Part shown: positions 1-12,057 of the stretch, one piece after another
How positions within the stretch are numbered: the first letter of the stretch is position 1
Layout: every line of letters starts with the position of its first letter
Origin: Purpureocillium takamizusanense
Taxonomy: Eukaryota; Ascomycota; Sordariomycetes; Hypocreales; Ophiocordycipitaceae
Assembly: GCF_022605165.1 (NCBI RefSeq)
Contig: NC_063072.1
Location: 930,001-994,000 of the forward strand
Length of the DNA stretch: 64,000 bases
Direction: 5' to 3'
The notes under the pieces: model-generated
What the model was told of the DNA's origin: nothing
The model's database searches: none
Seen by the model: the letters and a program-made list of their open reading frames with translations, nothing else
Made by a program: the position numbers and the translations under genes

Positions 1-368
1 CTTCACGACTCTTCATTTTCCGCCCGGCCGTCCATCCGCTTTGTCATGGCAGGCGCGGCTGGCCGGCGAAGGTGGGGGGATCACCTCATGTCAGGCGGAT
101 TTCATGTTTTTAGGGCTGGCACGGCGTCCGGATGCTATCAAGTTCGAGTCGAACGAGTTCATGACGGCGAAAGAAAACCAGCAGATTTATATACCAAGTT
201 ACATATTATGGGCGTAAATTCACCCTCGGTATGACGCAGTATTTTAGTTGGACATGGGCTGACGGGACGCGCCGTTGTCGTAATTGTTCTATCAAAATCA
301 ACTGGGTGGGGTCTCGTCTTGAACAGGAATACCGTGTAACAACATTGCCACAACAGGAGCTGCCCACG
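1..368. other. Flank downstream of the calpain gene
   Basis: I see no gene here. The 3' end of the PalB-type gene lies at 369, so this stretch should hold its 3' untranslated region and terminator. Short open frames on both strands resemble no family and overlap the shadow of the neighbouring gene. Confidence 0.5.
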
Positions 369-3174
369 TCAAAACGGTTCCCACGCGCCGACCTGCACGG
401 GAGAGTCGCTGAGGATCTCGCCGTCTACGGCCCAGGCCGTGTGGTGGGTGCCAATGCACTCCACAACGAGCCACAGGCCCGCGCCCTGCGCCGTGGCTGG
501 GTCGATGTCGAAGTCGGGTGTGCGGACAGCCGTAACAGGGTCCTGAAACTCGCCGTTGCCCGAGACGGCCACCGTCTCCTGTGCCGGCCCGGAGCCTCGC
601 ACGACCGAGACCCGAACCATGAGGGGCGAGGCCTGCCTCCCGCCTTCCTCAGCGCCAGGTGGCAGCACGCTGCGGACGGACACGCTGGCCCGCGTCAGCC
701 AAGATGCGTGCAAGGAGACGCGGCTCTTCTCGTCTCCTTCGGAAAGGCGGAAGGCGCCCAGGGGAGTCCGCAGCCTGCCGGCTCCGTCGGCAGCGATGGG
801 GCTGACGGACACAGGCACCATGGACGCGACGCGAAGGGCGAAGTCTGCGATCTGGCCCGCGTCAAAGGTCGAGCAGACCATGGTGTAGTCGCCGGCCTCC
901 AGCTCGGGCACGTCGGCCACGGCGCACCCGCGCCGATACTCACCCGAGGAGGCGACAAGGTCCTTGACACGGATCGTCGACACTCGTTCCCCGCGCGCCC
1001 ATACCAAGTCGATGTGAATATGAGCATCCGTGCTGTCAGTAGACAGCAAAATTGATAAAGGAGTCGTCCTGTCTATGGACAGCTTGTACTGTGGGTTTTG
1101 ATGATATGTTGGGCAGGATGGGTTGCCACCGGCAGTTCGCCGACCCCAGGACCCCGTTCGGTCAATGAAGTGCGACATGCTCTCCTCAGCCTCGCGGACG
1201 TGGAGCTCTGTGTGAGAGAATATGGAGAGGGTGAAGGTATAGCTGGACAGGGGGAACTCATGCTGATCGACGACGAGCGTGTACTGAGTACCGGGGGCTG
1301 TCTCGAGGCGCGCCAGCGTTTGCGGCGAGTCGACATACGGTCCACGATACATTGCCCCGTCGCTGACTTGCACGCGTTTTCCCTTGTTGTCGAAGACGAG
1401 GATGCTCATGAAGCCGAGCTGGCAAGCGACCGCGGCCATGGTGCCATGTCGGTTACGAGCTATCTCTAGCTCGGCATCGACAAAATGGCGGCTCACCAAG
1501 ACCCAAACAGTGCCTCCGGTCGGCGAGGAGAAGGCGAACTGTGGGTTTCGCACGACAGATCCTCCCAAGTACTTGGGGGGCGTGTCCCACGCGAAATGGT
1601 TGTCCTGTCGATGGGCGAAGAGGCCAGGGTTCCAGTTGAGGTACATGGACTCGAAGTGCTGAGCCACGTCTTCGATGGCCATCCACGTTGTGCTTGTTCG
1701 TGCACGTTACGATTAGCAACGTGTCTGCACACGCCGGGACGGCCGGTACAGTATAGTACTTACTTGTCCTTCTCGACTCCACGGCTCCCGTCCCGGGCCG
1801 TCCCGGCCATGAGTGGCGCGTTGCACCAAGGGTTCTTGATGAGCAGAAGACGGCCACCGTCGGCAGCGAGAGTGAGGTCCTCGACAGCATAGCAATGCTC
1901 GCCAATAAGACCCATGAACTGTTCCTCTTCGGCAGAAATCCGCCCGGTGCCTAGCGTCACAACAATGTCATGGGACTGGTGGGCAGCTTTGATTCGCTCC
2001 CACGTCTCGTCGAGATCGAAATCCTCGCTGTGGCAGTATTAGGGGTCATACATGCATATCAACATGAGCGTGCTCGTGATGGGCTGGATCGCGATGGGGG
2101 GCCGAAAAAGAAAGCCTTACCGTTGAAGAAACAACTGCTCTGGTATCCAACCGGTGAGCACCCAAAGGTCAGTCCCCGAGTTGCTCCCAGGGAAATCATA
2201 ACCTCCTCTGACTTTGAGATAGGCCTTTTCCAACAAAGCCGGCCACAACAGATGAGGATTTCGCCTGTCAACCACAAAGAGGGCCCGGTCGGTCCGCGAT
2301 GCGGGGAGCGTGTCGTCGATAACGACACGTCGAGCGCAGCCATTGAAATTCATTCGCAGCACATACTTACCCGATGGCGAGAGTTTCGGACGGCCTTGCT
2401 CATGGTCGTACGGGTTGATAATAGAAGCAAGTACCTGGGGGGGTTGGTCAGACTCTAATCAAGGGAGGGCAGGACGCGACGGGCCAAACGTACGGCGTGC
2501 TTTCCCACGAGGACTTTAGTGGCAGCCGATAGGCTGGCAACGACGGAACAGTCAGTGGTGATGTCCTGGACCAAGTCACAGCGATCTGGAAGTTGCATCA
2601 GGGTGCTCTCGTCGACAGTCTCGTGGGCGAGGTCCAGCCGGAACGCTTCCGCTGGCCTCTTCCAGCCAGCAAAGTTCTCAGCCTGAGTTGCCGAGAGCGG
2701 AAACGCGGCGTCATCTCTAGGGGGAAAGGGTCAACAATGGCCATCAAGTTCGCAGAGAGAGCAAAGGAGCACCTGAATTGGGTGGCGCCAGGACTCAGGG
2801 AAAATTCGTCATCCGCAGGGCGGGATTGCCAGGGAGGAAATTCATTGCCATGAAGGCGCGAAGCGAGGCGCAAGATGGTAGGCTGAGGCGGCAGGGCTGG
2901 TTGGGCATTGGCAGCAATCCGAGCCTTGAGCTTCTCGGCGTGGGCAATGAGCTCACGACACCTCCGTCTCAGTCGAGCGGCATCCGACTTGCTAGAGGCC
3001 TCGCCTGCCGCGGCCATATACAGCTCGGCGGCACGGATGGCATACGTCAAGGCATCTTGGCCACTGGAGCGAGCAAGGAGGGCCTCGGCGGCCTAAGGCA
3101 GTGGGGGATCTCGTTAGATGGACGCGTGAGGGGTGTAGAAGGCAACAACGACGGACCTGTGCTCTCCGCTCCAT
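369..3174 (-). CDS. palB: Calpain-like cysteine protease of the ambient-pH pathway (PalB/Rim13)
   Basis: Exons on the minus strand: 3174-3157, 3092-2773, 2716-2494, 2434-2121, 2027-1764 and 1692-369; 820 residues, close to the usual size of fungal PalB. An N-terminal MIT-type helical region (about residues 7-75) is followed by a calpain catalytic domain. Cys is seen in TTDCSVVAS (near 169), His in GEHCYAVEDL (near 336) and Asn in IKNPW (near 357). The C-terminal half carries the beta-rich calpain C2-like domains. In the known Pal/Rim pathway this protease is recruited to ESCRT-III and is needed for proteolytic activation of the PacC transcription factor at alkaline pH. The six-residue first exon (MERRAQ) joins an exon opening AAEALLARSSG, as in other PalB proteins. 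All five introns have GT-AG ends. The start is the least certain part. Confidence 0.9.
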
Positions 3175-5451
3175 GTCCTGTGCGTGCGAGCGAAGTTGAA
3201 GCAATCCGTAACGTCGTCACGAGTAAGGCGTCCGGGGTCTAAGTCAGGTCTGACCTAGGTGGTCAGGAGCCTGTCTGTCCCGGAACAAGCAGGGAGAGCC
3301 CAGCTACCGAATCGTAGTACCCACAAGCAGAATCTGGACTCTGGAGACGGCGTTCGGTTGCGCGTGTGCCAACCAACGCGACATGGCTGAGGGTGGTCTC
3401 CAGGCGGCTAGCTGTCGAGCCTTGAGGCCTGGGACAGGTTCGATGGCTCAGCGTCGGAGGTGCGGAGATGGCGCGACAAGATGTTCTTGCGGAACAGGAT
3501 ATAAACCTACACAGCAGCAGTACAGGTAGCACGGCTGGGAGGCCTAGGCTCCGCTGCCACAATCGTCCGCGACGTTGGGGAACGGACGCAGTTGGGTTAG
3601 GTGGCGATGATGAGCCGGGCTCTGGCAGCGGCAACGGCAACGGCAACGGCCACGGCGGCGCGGGGTGGACGGCTGGGTGGGTACGTGTTATGGACGGATC
3701 AACGGAGCGAGAGATAGATTTTTAAGGCAACCCGGTAACAAGCTGGGTCGAATTAGTCGTTAGTAGGTTGTGGGCAGCGCCAGGTTTGTTGGACAGTTGG
3801 GGTCGGCCCCATCGGCTTGCACGCAAGTGCGGCAAACGTGGTGGTTGAGACGGGAGGAGGTACGTATCCACTAGGTACGTATTCGTAAGTAAACACTACC
3901 TGAATAAGGAGGTAAGTTTATGCTCTCGCTCTAGGGTTCAGGCACTCACCTACCGAGTATTTACACATATATCACATTGTGTATAGTTATCAAGTTGGCA
4001 TGCACAGTATACCTTAGGTAGGTGCACGAACATTACCAAACTTGGACACGACAAACGCAGTGAGCACCGTACCTGACCAAGGTGGGTTCTTGGCACGGGG
4101 TCGCGATGTTGTTTCGCCATCGACCAAGATTTGGTCCTGATGAGCGGGCGTTTTCTTGTTTGCGCGGCGGGGTACTAAGTTAATGTGCTCTTTAGGTGAA
4201 GCTATGGGCAAAGAGCCAATGCCAGAAGCAGAGGCAAGGGCAGGCAAGTGCCGACGGCCACTCGCAACGGGGCGATCGATCATTCGTACTTTGGTACTCT
4301 AGGTGGGAGTGGGAGAGGGAGACACGCCTGACTGACATGACATGCTGTGCACTGAAACTCGTGCGCGGTGGGGCTCAACCGAGGTCTGTCGCGGCCCGGA
4401 GGGTGAGACCGACCAACTGGCACCCGCAGCGACCCAAGCATCCAAGCAACCAAGGTGGTTCTTCGGTGAGTCGTCGTTGACTGCAGATCCCTCCATCTGC
4501 CCTGCCCACAGGCAAACATCTGTTTTTCAAGACAGAAGAGGCACGGCCGAATAAAACCCCATGCAAGGCCCGCGACGCACCATCCCGGCCGCTGCCAACA
4601 ACCTACATACCAAGTTGTTGCGCGCATCCTCCAGGCCGCCTCCACCTACCTGCATGCACGGCTGCTGGTACAGCGCCTGAAGTCAAGTGCTGCCCCTCCG
4701 TCGGCACTTCCGAGCCCGGAGTTACCACCTCTACTACTAAAGTACTAAGGTACCTTATGGGGTGTCTTGGAGTGGACTGCTGCCCACCGGCGGCAGTGCA
4801 TCGGCCGAGTGCTACCTACAGTTGCCAAGGTTGTAGGCACTGTACCTACATGCCCGTAAGGTACTAACACTAGGTATCTAGGTACCGCACATGAAAAGTT
4901 AGTGGGGAAGGATGGTGGAGGTTGGCCCCGTGGGTCGGGTGCAAGTGTCCCGTCGGGTCTTGAGGGACCGCCCGCGCTGGAGGGCCGCCGAAGGCAGGGC
5001 TAGGGCTGGTGGGCCGCCGTCCATGGAGCGACTGGAACCACGCGCGCACGGGATTGGCCGCTGACGGGCCCTCCAGGGCCGAGGTCCAGAGCTGCCCGCC
5101 CGCCGAACCCGTTGGCCGGCGCTTCGGACCTGCGAGCGAGTCCCCAGTGATATCATGCGCAGCACGGCCCTGAGAGCTTGTCGTCTCGGCCTGCATCGCG
5201 AAGCCAGGCCGTGTCTCCTTCCTTGTCGTGACATTGCACCTTGTCATTGCTGTCTTGTCCAAGCTGTCCTCGGCATCGTCTGTTCTGCTTTCTGTCCTCT
5301 CCCTCAGAAATCGACAACCGCTGCACCTGACTTGCCTGTTTGCGCCTCTCTGCTCCTCTGCCCCCCCCCCCGCAAGACTGAAAGCCCGTCCCGTCTCCTC
5401 CCAATCTCCCACGACAGACCCCGATCCGTCGCGACTGGCCCGGCCCTCAGA
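3175..5451. other. Divergent intergenic region between palB and the carrier gene
   Basis: About 2.3 kb separates two divergently transcribed genes, so it must hold both promoters. It contains GGTACCTA/TAGGTACC-like clusters (3860-3905 and 4735-4885), a C homopolymer near 5361-5370 and a pyrimidine-rich leader just before the carrier start. Open frames here show no recognisable protein features. Confidence 0.5.
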
Positions 5452-6655
5452 ATGGGTGCGCAATCGAAGCCGGAGATTTCTGCTTGGGGACGTGCCGCCG
5501 CCGGAGCTACGGGCGCTGTACTTGCCAATGCCCTCGTATATCCGCTTGACATGTGAGTCTGCCCCGTTCAACAGTCGGAATCCTCATCCTCATGGACCGT
5601 CTCTCGTCGCAGCGTCAAGACACGACTCCAGGTCCAGGTTAAGTCCAGTAAAGCATCCGCCGGCCTCGACGACAGCCCGCATTATGCCTCTACTTGGGAC
5701 GCCATTACGCGTATAGTCGCCGACGATGGCATCAGGGGCCTCTACGCCGGCATGAACGGCTCCCTCATCGGCGTGGCCTCCACAAACTTCGCCTACTTCT
5801 ATTGGTATACAGTCGCCAGGTCCCTCTACATCTCCTCGGCTTCGACCACAGCGCCGTCCATGGCCATCGAGCTCTCTCTTGGTGCCGTTGCTGGCGCTCT
5901 CGCCCAGCTCTTCACCATTCCCGTCGCCGTCGTCACTACCCGCCAGCAAACGGCTCGCGCCAACGAACGCAAGGGACTTCTCGCCACAGCCAGTGAGGTT
6001 GTTCAGGGCCCTGATGGAGTCTCGGGTCTCTGGAGGGGACTCAAGGCCAGTTTGGTTCTCGTCGTGAACCCTGCCATCACATATGGCGCATACGAGCGGC
6101 TACGCACCATGTTCTTCCGCGGCAAGAGCAGTTTGCGGCCCTGGGAGGCCTTTAGTCAGTCGCTTCCTCTTGTCCCATCCCATGCCCTCCTCGGCTGACT
6201 TTCTGTCATTTAGTCCTCGGCGCCATGTCCAAGGCTCTTGCCACAATTCTTACCCAGCCGCTCATCGTCGCCAAGGTCGGCTTACAGTCTAAGCCGCCAC
6301 CAGCCAGAAATGGGAAGCCTTTCACAAGCTTCATTGAGGTAATGAACTTTATTATCGAGCACGAGGGTCCAATGGCTCTCTTCAAGGGCATTGGACCTCA
6401 GATCTTCAAGGGCTTCCTGGTTCAAGGCATCCTCATGATGACCAAGGAGAGGTACGTTACCGTTCACTATGCCTTCTCTTACATTGAATTTTAACCAAAA
6501 GTTTGCACAGAGTCGAGCTTCTCTTCGTTCTCTTCCTGCGCTACCTGAAGTCGCTCCCGAGGGCGCAGCTACAAAGGGCCGCTCAGGTCGCTTCGGCGGC
6601 AGCTCAGCAGGGTGCTCGGAATGGCACGATGACGAGGCCCTTGACGACCTCCTGA
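5452..6655 (+). CDS. ANT1: Mitochondrial-carrier-family protein, peroxisomal adenine nucleotide transporter type
   Basis: Exons 5452-5552, 5613-6154, 6214-6451 and 6511-6655; 341 residues. Three carrier repeats are visible. Signature motifs are PLDIVKTRLQ after the first helix (interrupted by intron 1), a degenerate form in repeat two (IPVAVVTTRQQT) and QPLIVAKVGLQ in repeat three. The sequence most resembles the Ant1/PMP47/PMP34 branch, which exchanges ATP for AMP across the peroxisomal membrane to feed fatty-acid activation. That assignment rests on overall resemblance, and another carrier subtype is possible. The C-terminal tail is rich in Ala and Gln. The start ATG at 5452 follows a CT-rich leader, and the N-terminus MGAQSKPEISAWG leads straight into helix one, as expected. 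Confidence 0.85.
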
Positions 6656-7229
6656 GACCATTTGCCTAGGACACACGGCAGCGCTTTGCTTACTTTACAA
6701 AATTTCATGTCTTGGTAGAAGCTGCCTGGACGTGGCGCTGGGGGTTGTCTGTTGACTTAGTTCCCTCACCATTCTGTTTTCTGTTTGGCTTTGAATTGCA
6801 CCATTGGATGAGGGTGGAGGTCGGCATGTATCGCAACGGAATGGGGCAGCTGCAGATAGACAGACGTATATATGGCGGATAGATCCCAATGCCAGATACT
6901 ACATTAGAATTGCTTCAAGTTAAGAAAGCATCCTTGTTCTCCATGAGTGCGAATGGAGAGGACCGGTAAGTTGCCCCACCTGCCCACTTGTGGAGGCATG
7001 CAACCCAGGCCCTGGCTCTGGGTTTCATAATGTGATTATGTAATGGGTCAAACGCCCAGCTGTGACAATCCTGTTCAACCAATAGTGCTTCTCGTATCGC
7101 TTATGTCATATGTGGGTCCCACCCTCATGTGTCGCCTAGGGCTCGGTGGCGGCGGCGCACACATTTTTGCTCTGGCCCGAACTATCGCGAGAATTGGTCT
7201 TTGTGCAGCAAACATCACAGACAGCAGCA
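6656..7229. other. Intergenic region before the eL29 gene
   Basis: This holds the 3' region of the carrier gene and the promoter of the ribosomal protein gene. I saw no further gene or repeat. Both neighbours are read in the same direction. Confidence 0.5.
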
Positions 7230-7602
7230 ATGGCGAGTAAGTGCCGACAGCAATCCATCCCGAATACCTTAACGGCCAGCTTACCGTTTAATTCACAGAG
7301 TCAAAGAACTCCTCGCAGCACAACCAGTGGCGCAAGGCGCACCGCAACCCGTTAGTCGTCTTTTTTGACCCGACAGGATACCAGCCGAAGCCGCTGACAA
7401 TCTCGCAGCACCAAGAAGCCCAAGACTTCGAGATACCCGTCCCTGAAGGGCTGCGATCCCAAGTTCCGCCGAAACCACCGACATGCTCTTCACGGCACCG
7501 CCAAGGCTCTGGTAAGGATCTTCATACATCATGCACCGGGAGTCGTCTGCTGACAAGTCGCAACAGAGGGAGGCGAAGGAGGGCAAGCGGGACACCGTCT
7601 AG
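7230..7602 (+). CDS. RPL29: 60S ribosomal protein L29 (eL29)
   Basis: Four small exons: 7230-7236, 7299-7350, 7409-7511 and 7567-7602; 65 residues. The conceptual protein starts MAKSKNSSQHNQWRKAHRNP and continues through KKPKTSRYPSLKGCDPKFRR and NHRHALHGTAKAL, which is the invariant core of eL29. The protein is very basic and is a component of the large cytosolic ribosomal subunit near the exit-tunnel side. The first exon contributes only seven bases (ATG GCG A), typical of ribosomal protein genes with an intron just after the start. The gene is too fragmented to appear as one open frame, and all three introns have GT-AG ends. Confidence 0.93.
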
Positions 7603-9260
7603 AAAGCGCCGGATGCTGATGCAGAGGATGTACTGAGGGCGTGGGGCTCTGATCTAGTCCAGGTGGTCTGGCAGAGACGGCATCGATATCACGAGGCGCA
7701 CACCGCCATTACTCCAACGTCCCAATACGACGGAGCGACACACGGATAATAGAAGGCACCCGATTCTTGACACGGGCCGTGACCCCTTTTTCAGATCAAC
7801 ATTCTGCGATGAACAGTCTGGACCATGTGGATTTGGTGCGGTGGGAGATCGCGTGGGTTATTCTCGCCACACGGCATTGCAACTATGGCCCATCCGCGTG
7901 ACTTTCGTGCATGCTGCAGCGGCCGGTTAATTCGCGACGCCGAGGCTACTCCCTGGCCTTGCTCTCGTATCGTGTAATGCCGTACAGGCTCACACTGAGG
8001 GTCGTTTGTTTCCTTCCTGTTGTGGAGATCGAGCGTGCGATGTCTTCGTGCGGCGGCCACGCCAGGACGGACGGACGTAATCCAAGTCAAGGCAGAGACA
8101 CTTGATCGATTGTGAATGTGCTGTTCCACAGGGAGACCACTCGTGAAAATGCTACCCCGTGTCCACAAATGCCAAGGCCACTCCAAGTGTTTGAGGTTGA
8201 CCAGCATCGTAGTCATAAGGACGGAGGTCGAGGTAGTTCTAATCTACTATCGAGCGCCTAGCAACGCAATAATCCTGCGTCAACGACAGGCAGTGCATCA
8301 TGCCCGCGGGCGCCTGCGAGTGCCGTTGCAGTAGTAGTAGCCCGGTGGGACAGTGGGAAAATTGCCGGTGGAGGCCGCTGACATTCCTGGACGAGGCCGA
8401 TCCGGTTTCCGAACCACCGCGGAACACGCCAACCTCGATTTGCCTACGTACGAGGTACTGCTGGACCCTCAGGTGGCTCGCTTGTGTTCGCAAAGGACGG
8501 GGAACCAGTAATTGGCGGCACAGCAGGGCGCGTGAGTAGTGACTCGGTGCAGTTACGTATGCTGAGGAATGGGGCCTCAAAGGGCGTTTTACAGTGGTAA
8601 CCTTGACTGTAGGCATGAAGAGGTACCTTATGCACATAAGCATGGGGTACGTACCACCACAGCCGCTGGTCATGCGGCATAACCGCAAAAAAAGCCCACC
8701 CTGGCCGGGGTCCCAGGTATTTGAGAGGCTCGTGTGCTGGCCCAGACACCTCGCTCGACCCGTGTCTGACCTCCCCCCCCCCCCCTCAAGCATCGCTACT
8801 TGGACTCGGGTGTCCGCATTTGCAGCGGCGGAATCCATCAACCTTCTTGTTGCCTGCCTGGACGCAGACATCGTACCTTCGTTGTCGCCCTGTCGGCTTT
8901 GTTTTCGCGGTAAGCCCTCAGCCCTAACTTCCGCCAGGACCAGCCTGCCGTATGCTGTGCAAGGCGGGCCCAGCGCTTCGCGAATGATTGACTGACGCGA
9001 GCATCAAGCTTCGTCCTTGATTTCCGGGTAGAACATGCGATAGTCGTGCTGCCCTTCCCCTTGTCAACAGCTCCTTTGAGGTCAGCCGGTCACTGCAGGA
9101 GTCCCGAGACGAGCCTCGCTTTCGGTCGCCGATCCGCAACCCCTCCACGCCATTCGTCGCCCCCAGCCAGCATTTGCCACGCCTGAACGCGTCCTTCGCC
9201 GACCCCCTCAGCAACCCATTACTCTTTTTCGTGATATCCAGCCACTGCGTCGACTGAGTG
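7603..9260. other. Long intergenic/leader region before VTS1
   Basis: This 1.66-kb stretch has no supported gene. It contains a C homopolymer near 8767-8785 and CT-rich sequence running to the VTS1 start, suggesting a long 5' leader for that mRNA. Open frames on both strands look random in composition. Confidence 0.45.
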
Positions 9261-11235
9261 ATGCTCAACATGTCCGGCAGCCACATCATCGGAAATCGCA
9301 ACAGCACGCCCGAGGCGAACAGCGCCTCGTCGCTGCGTCCTCCTTCGTCACGGACCATCGGCTCGGGCAGTTCGCTGCGCGCTTCTGCCGATATGGCTGC
9401 CCTCACCGGCTCCTCGCCTTCGAGCCGCATTCGTCCGTCGTCTGACTTCTACGGCCAATCTCAGCAGGGGCACGGCCAGGCCGGTCTCGAGAACGATTCG
9501 CAGGACAAGATTGCCCAGCAATGGATCGCCGACATCGATCAGTACGAGACCACGTTGGAGGAGATGGCTGCTGCTACTCTGGACCAGGACTTCAAGGACG
9601 AGCTCAGTGCAATTGAGCAGTGGTTTCGTGTCCTGAGCGAGGCCGAACGCACGGCTGCTCTCTATGCTTTACTCCAACAAACGACCCAGGTCCAGATTCG
9701 GTTCTTCATACAGGTTCTCCAGCAGATGGGCAAAAATCACCCCATGTCCGGGGTTCTCTCCCCCGCAAACTTCGACAAAGGTTCGTTCCGGTTTGACCGG
9801 CAGCTGGATCCAAAGCATTCTGCTGATACTTCCTCAGACCCCATGTCCAACCGTTTGAGCGATGCCATGAATAAGTTGAACGTGGAATCGGCGCGCAATT
9901 CCTACTCGCGCAATTCGACCATGGCATCAACGGCCAAACGCCACTCCGGCCTGGACCCTTCGACAATCAATGCCATGTTTCCGGATGCCGCTGCAGCTAT
10001 TGCAACTGAGAAGGCGAAGTTCACACAGCAGACCGGCAATCCTCCCGCATCCAATCGTAACAGCGCCGCCATTGATCCTCGCTCGAGCATCGTCGGCCCA
10101 AGCATCTCAGCCTCCCAGGAGCCACGGGAGGCCGGCATCGGCAACACTGCTTCGCTCTGGGGATCCGGCTCTGGTGACCAAGGCGGCGCCAATGCCAAAG
10201 CGTCATCGACGCAAACACCTATGGGCCAGTTCGTCCAGCCTCCGCCGTCTGGGGGTCTCCGGTCTCCTCGGCCGCAGATGGGCGGCGGTTCCGCCATACA
10301 GCAGACAACCTTGACAGCGCCCGACAAGAACCCCGCCGACCTGCCGCTACTGTCTCCGTATAATGCTGGGAGCGGCAACTGGGCTTCGATGGTAAACACC
10401 CCCATGGCGCCGACCTTTAATGCCGGCGCTACTGGTGGAACTCAAGCCGACATGGTCGCCAACGCGACTGCAATGAAACTCGCCGCCTTATCAACCGTCA
10501 ACAACCGCTTCGCACTTGACGACGTCCGCAAGTACCGCCGCGCTCGCTCCAACGACGCGCCGGGGCACAGCCAGATGTCTCCGCCAACACAGAGCATTAA
10601 TCTTCCCGGCACTAATGTAGTTATGATCAACGAGCACGGACAAGTGTTGAGTCGCGAACAGGTTTTGGCCATGCAGGCGCAGCAAGGGCTCGGTATGGGT
10701 GGCCAAAGGTCGCGCCCGAGCTCTCCGGGCATCGCGATGCAGTCTGGCCTCGGCTCGGTAGCGCACTTCACTTCGCCTCAGCACAACGGGTTTCTGAGCG
10801 CCTACGACGGCTCTTCAGGAATGCTCAACAGCGGCATGCCATCGGTTAACCTTGGCCAACTGGGATTACCTGGCCACGAGGGATACTTGTCAGACCACTC
10901 TGACATGGTTCGCGGGCGATCTCCTAGGGGCCGTAGGGGCAGCTCCAAGCCGCCCGAGGATCCGACTGATCCAACATTACTTCAGGACATCCCGAGCTGG
11001 CTGCGCAGCCTGCGACTGCACAAGTATACAGATAATTTGAAGGATATGAAATGGACTGACCTTGTCGAGCTTGACGACAAGGCGCTTGAGGACCGCGGCG
11101 TCAACGCGCTTGGCGCCAGGCGCAAGATGCTCAAGGTGTTTGAGCAGGTCAAAGGTATGCAGGACCCTGAAAACGGCGCTACGTCAATACTAACGATGAC
11201 ACACAGAGGCAAAGGCAGAGGGCAAGCTAGGTTAG
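9261..11235 (+). CDS. VTS1: SAM-domain RNA-binding translational regulator (Vts1/Smaug family)
   Basis: Exons 9261-11154 and 11207-11235; 640 residues. Two conserved parts stand out. An N-terminal helical domain (about residues 85-165, around [20 protein letters not shown] and [20 protein letters not shown]) is the conserved Vts1 N-terminal region. A C-terminal SAM domain (about 572-632, [20 protein letters not shown] to [14 protein letters not shown]) binds hairpin Smaug recognition elements and recruits Ccr4-Not deadenylation in yeast. Between them is a long Ser/Gln/Gly-rich, probably disordered linker. The last intron has a perfect branch region (CTAAC at 11189-11193), and the final exon adds only EAKAEGKLG. 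If that intron were retained, the frame would run on to about 11327. An in-frame second ATG lies at 9270. Confidence 0.9.
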
Positions 11236-12057
11236 AGCAACACGTGCGGGTTGTCATGCTCTCCAGGTCTGTGCTTTGTAGTAGTGGTCCTGTCTTTACA
11301 ACACCTCACGCTCCTCTTGAGTGTTAACCTTGACGTGGCAAATATTGTCCTCCGAACATAGCCGGAGGCATCGATCGTTGCCGATGCCGTCTCAAGCAGG
11401 ATCATTAGTTCAGCAATTTCAATGGATAAACTGCCCGTCGTCATTTGACGATCCAGACTGGGTCTTGATACAACTCCTCGAGATGTGCTAGAAGCTCGAT
11501 GCCTCGTGATTGCTGTTGTAATGTAGATCGGTCAGGGTCGACGCTTTGGCCGACTGAGAGGACGTCTGAGGCGTGCGTCACAACCTGGAGGCTTTGCCCA
11601 TAGGACTAAGAAAGCTTGAGGATCATATCGTCCCACAGCACCGACAGTCACCAGTTTCTTTGTGAGAGGCGGTCTCTTTGAGTTTGCCGACTGAACATTG
11701 GGGTTCAAGGTCAGTCGTTAGACTCGTCAATTTATTAGGCTGACTCAGCAGAATTCATCCCCCAAATACCTATGATGGTAGAGGTGGGCACCCACCTCAG
11801 TGAGCTTCCTACTTCCGAGGCGCTTCAACTGCTGGAGTGTCCGCCCTACGGCCAAAATGGTGAAGTCGGGACCACGCAAAGCTATCGTTCGGACGCTCTC
11901 ACTACAGTCTGGTTGAGCGCAGGCAAGACCAGGAGCACAAACGTCTGTTTGCTGCTCGCGCAGCATCAGCGTTTGCTCAGACGCACGATCTAACCAGCTG
12001 GGCCGTACTTCGTACTTGTTGCAGGGCGAACGACCCTGCCCCAGCACTCCCTTCCAA
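11236..12057. other. Intergenic region between VTS1 and TFC4
   Basis: No gene is supported. A good splice acceptor (GTTGCAG ending at 12024) lies just upstream of the TFC4 start, so the 3' part probably includes a leader intron or an extra 5' exon of that gene. Confidence 0.45.

Noticed and set aside
100..170. tRNA-like string with GTTCGAGTC
   Set aside because: No matching acceptor stem or anticodon arm could be folded around it.
231..1055. Open frame of 274 codons on the plus strand
   Set aside because: It lies opposite the large last exon of the calpain gene, and its sequence shows no conserved family. It is a shadow of the real gene.
3175..5451. GCCARG hexamers (possible PacC sites) upstream of palB
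   Set aside because: Copies at about 3778, 4088, 4824 and 5201 are near the number expected by chance for a 6-mer with one degenerate base in 2.3 kb.
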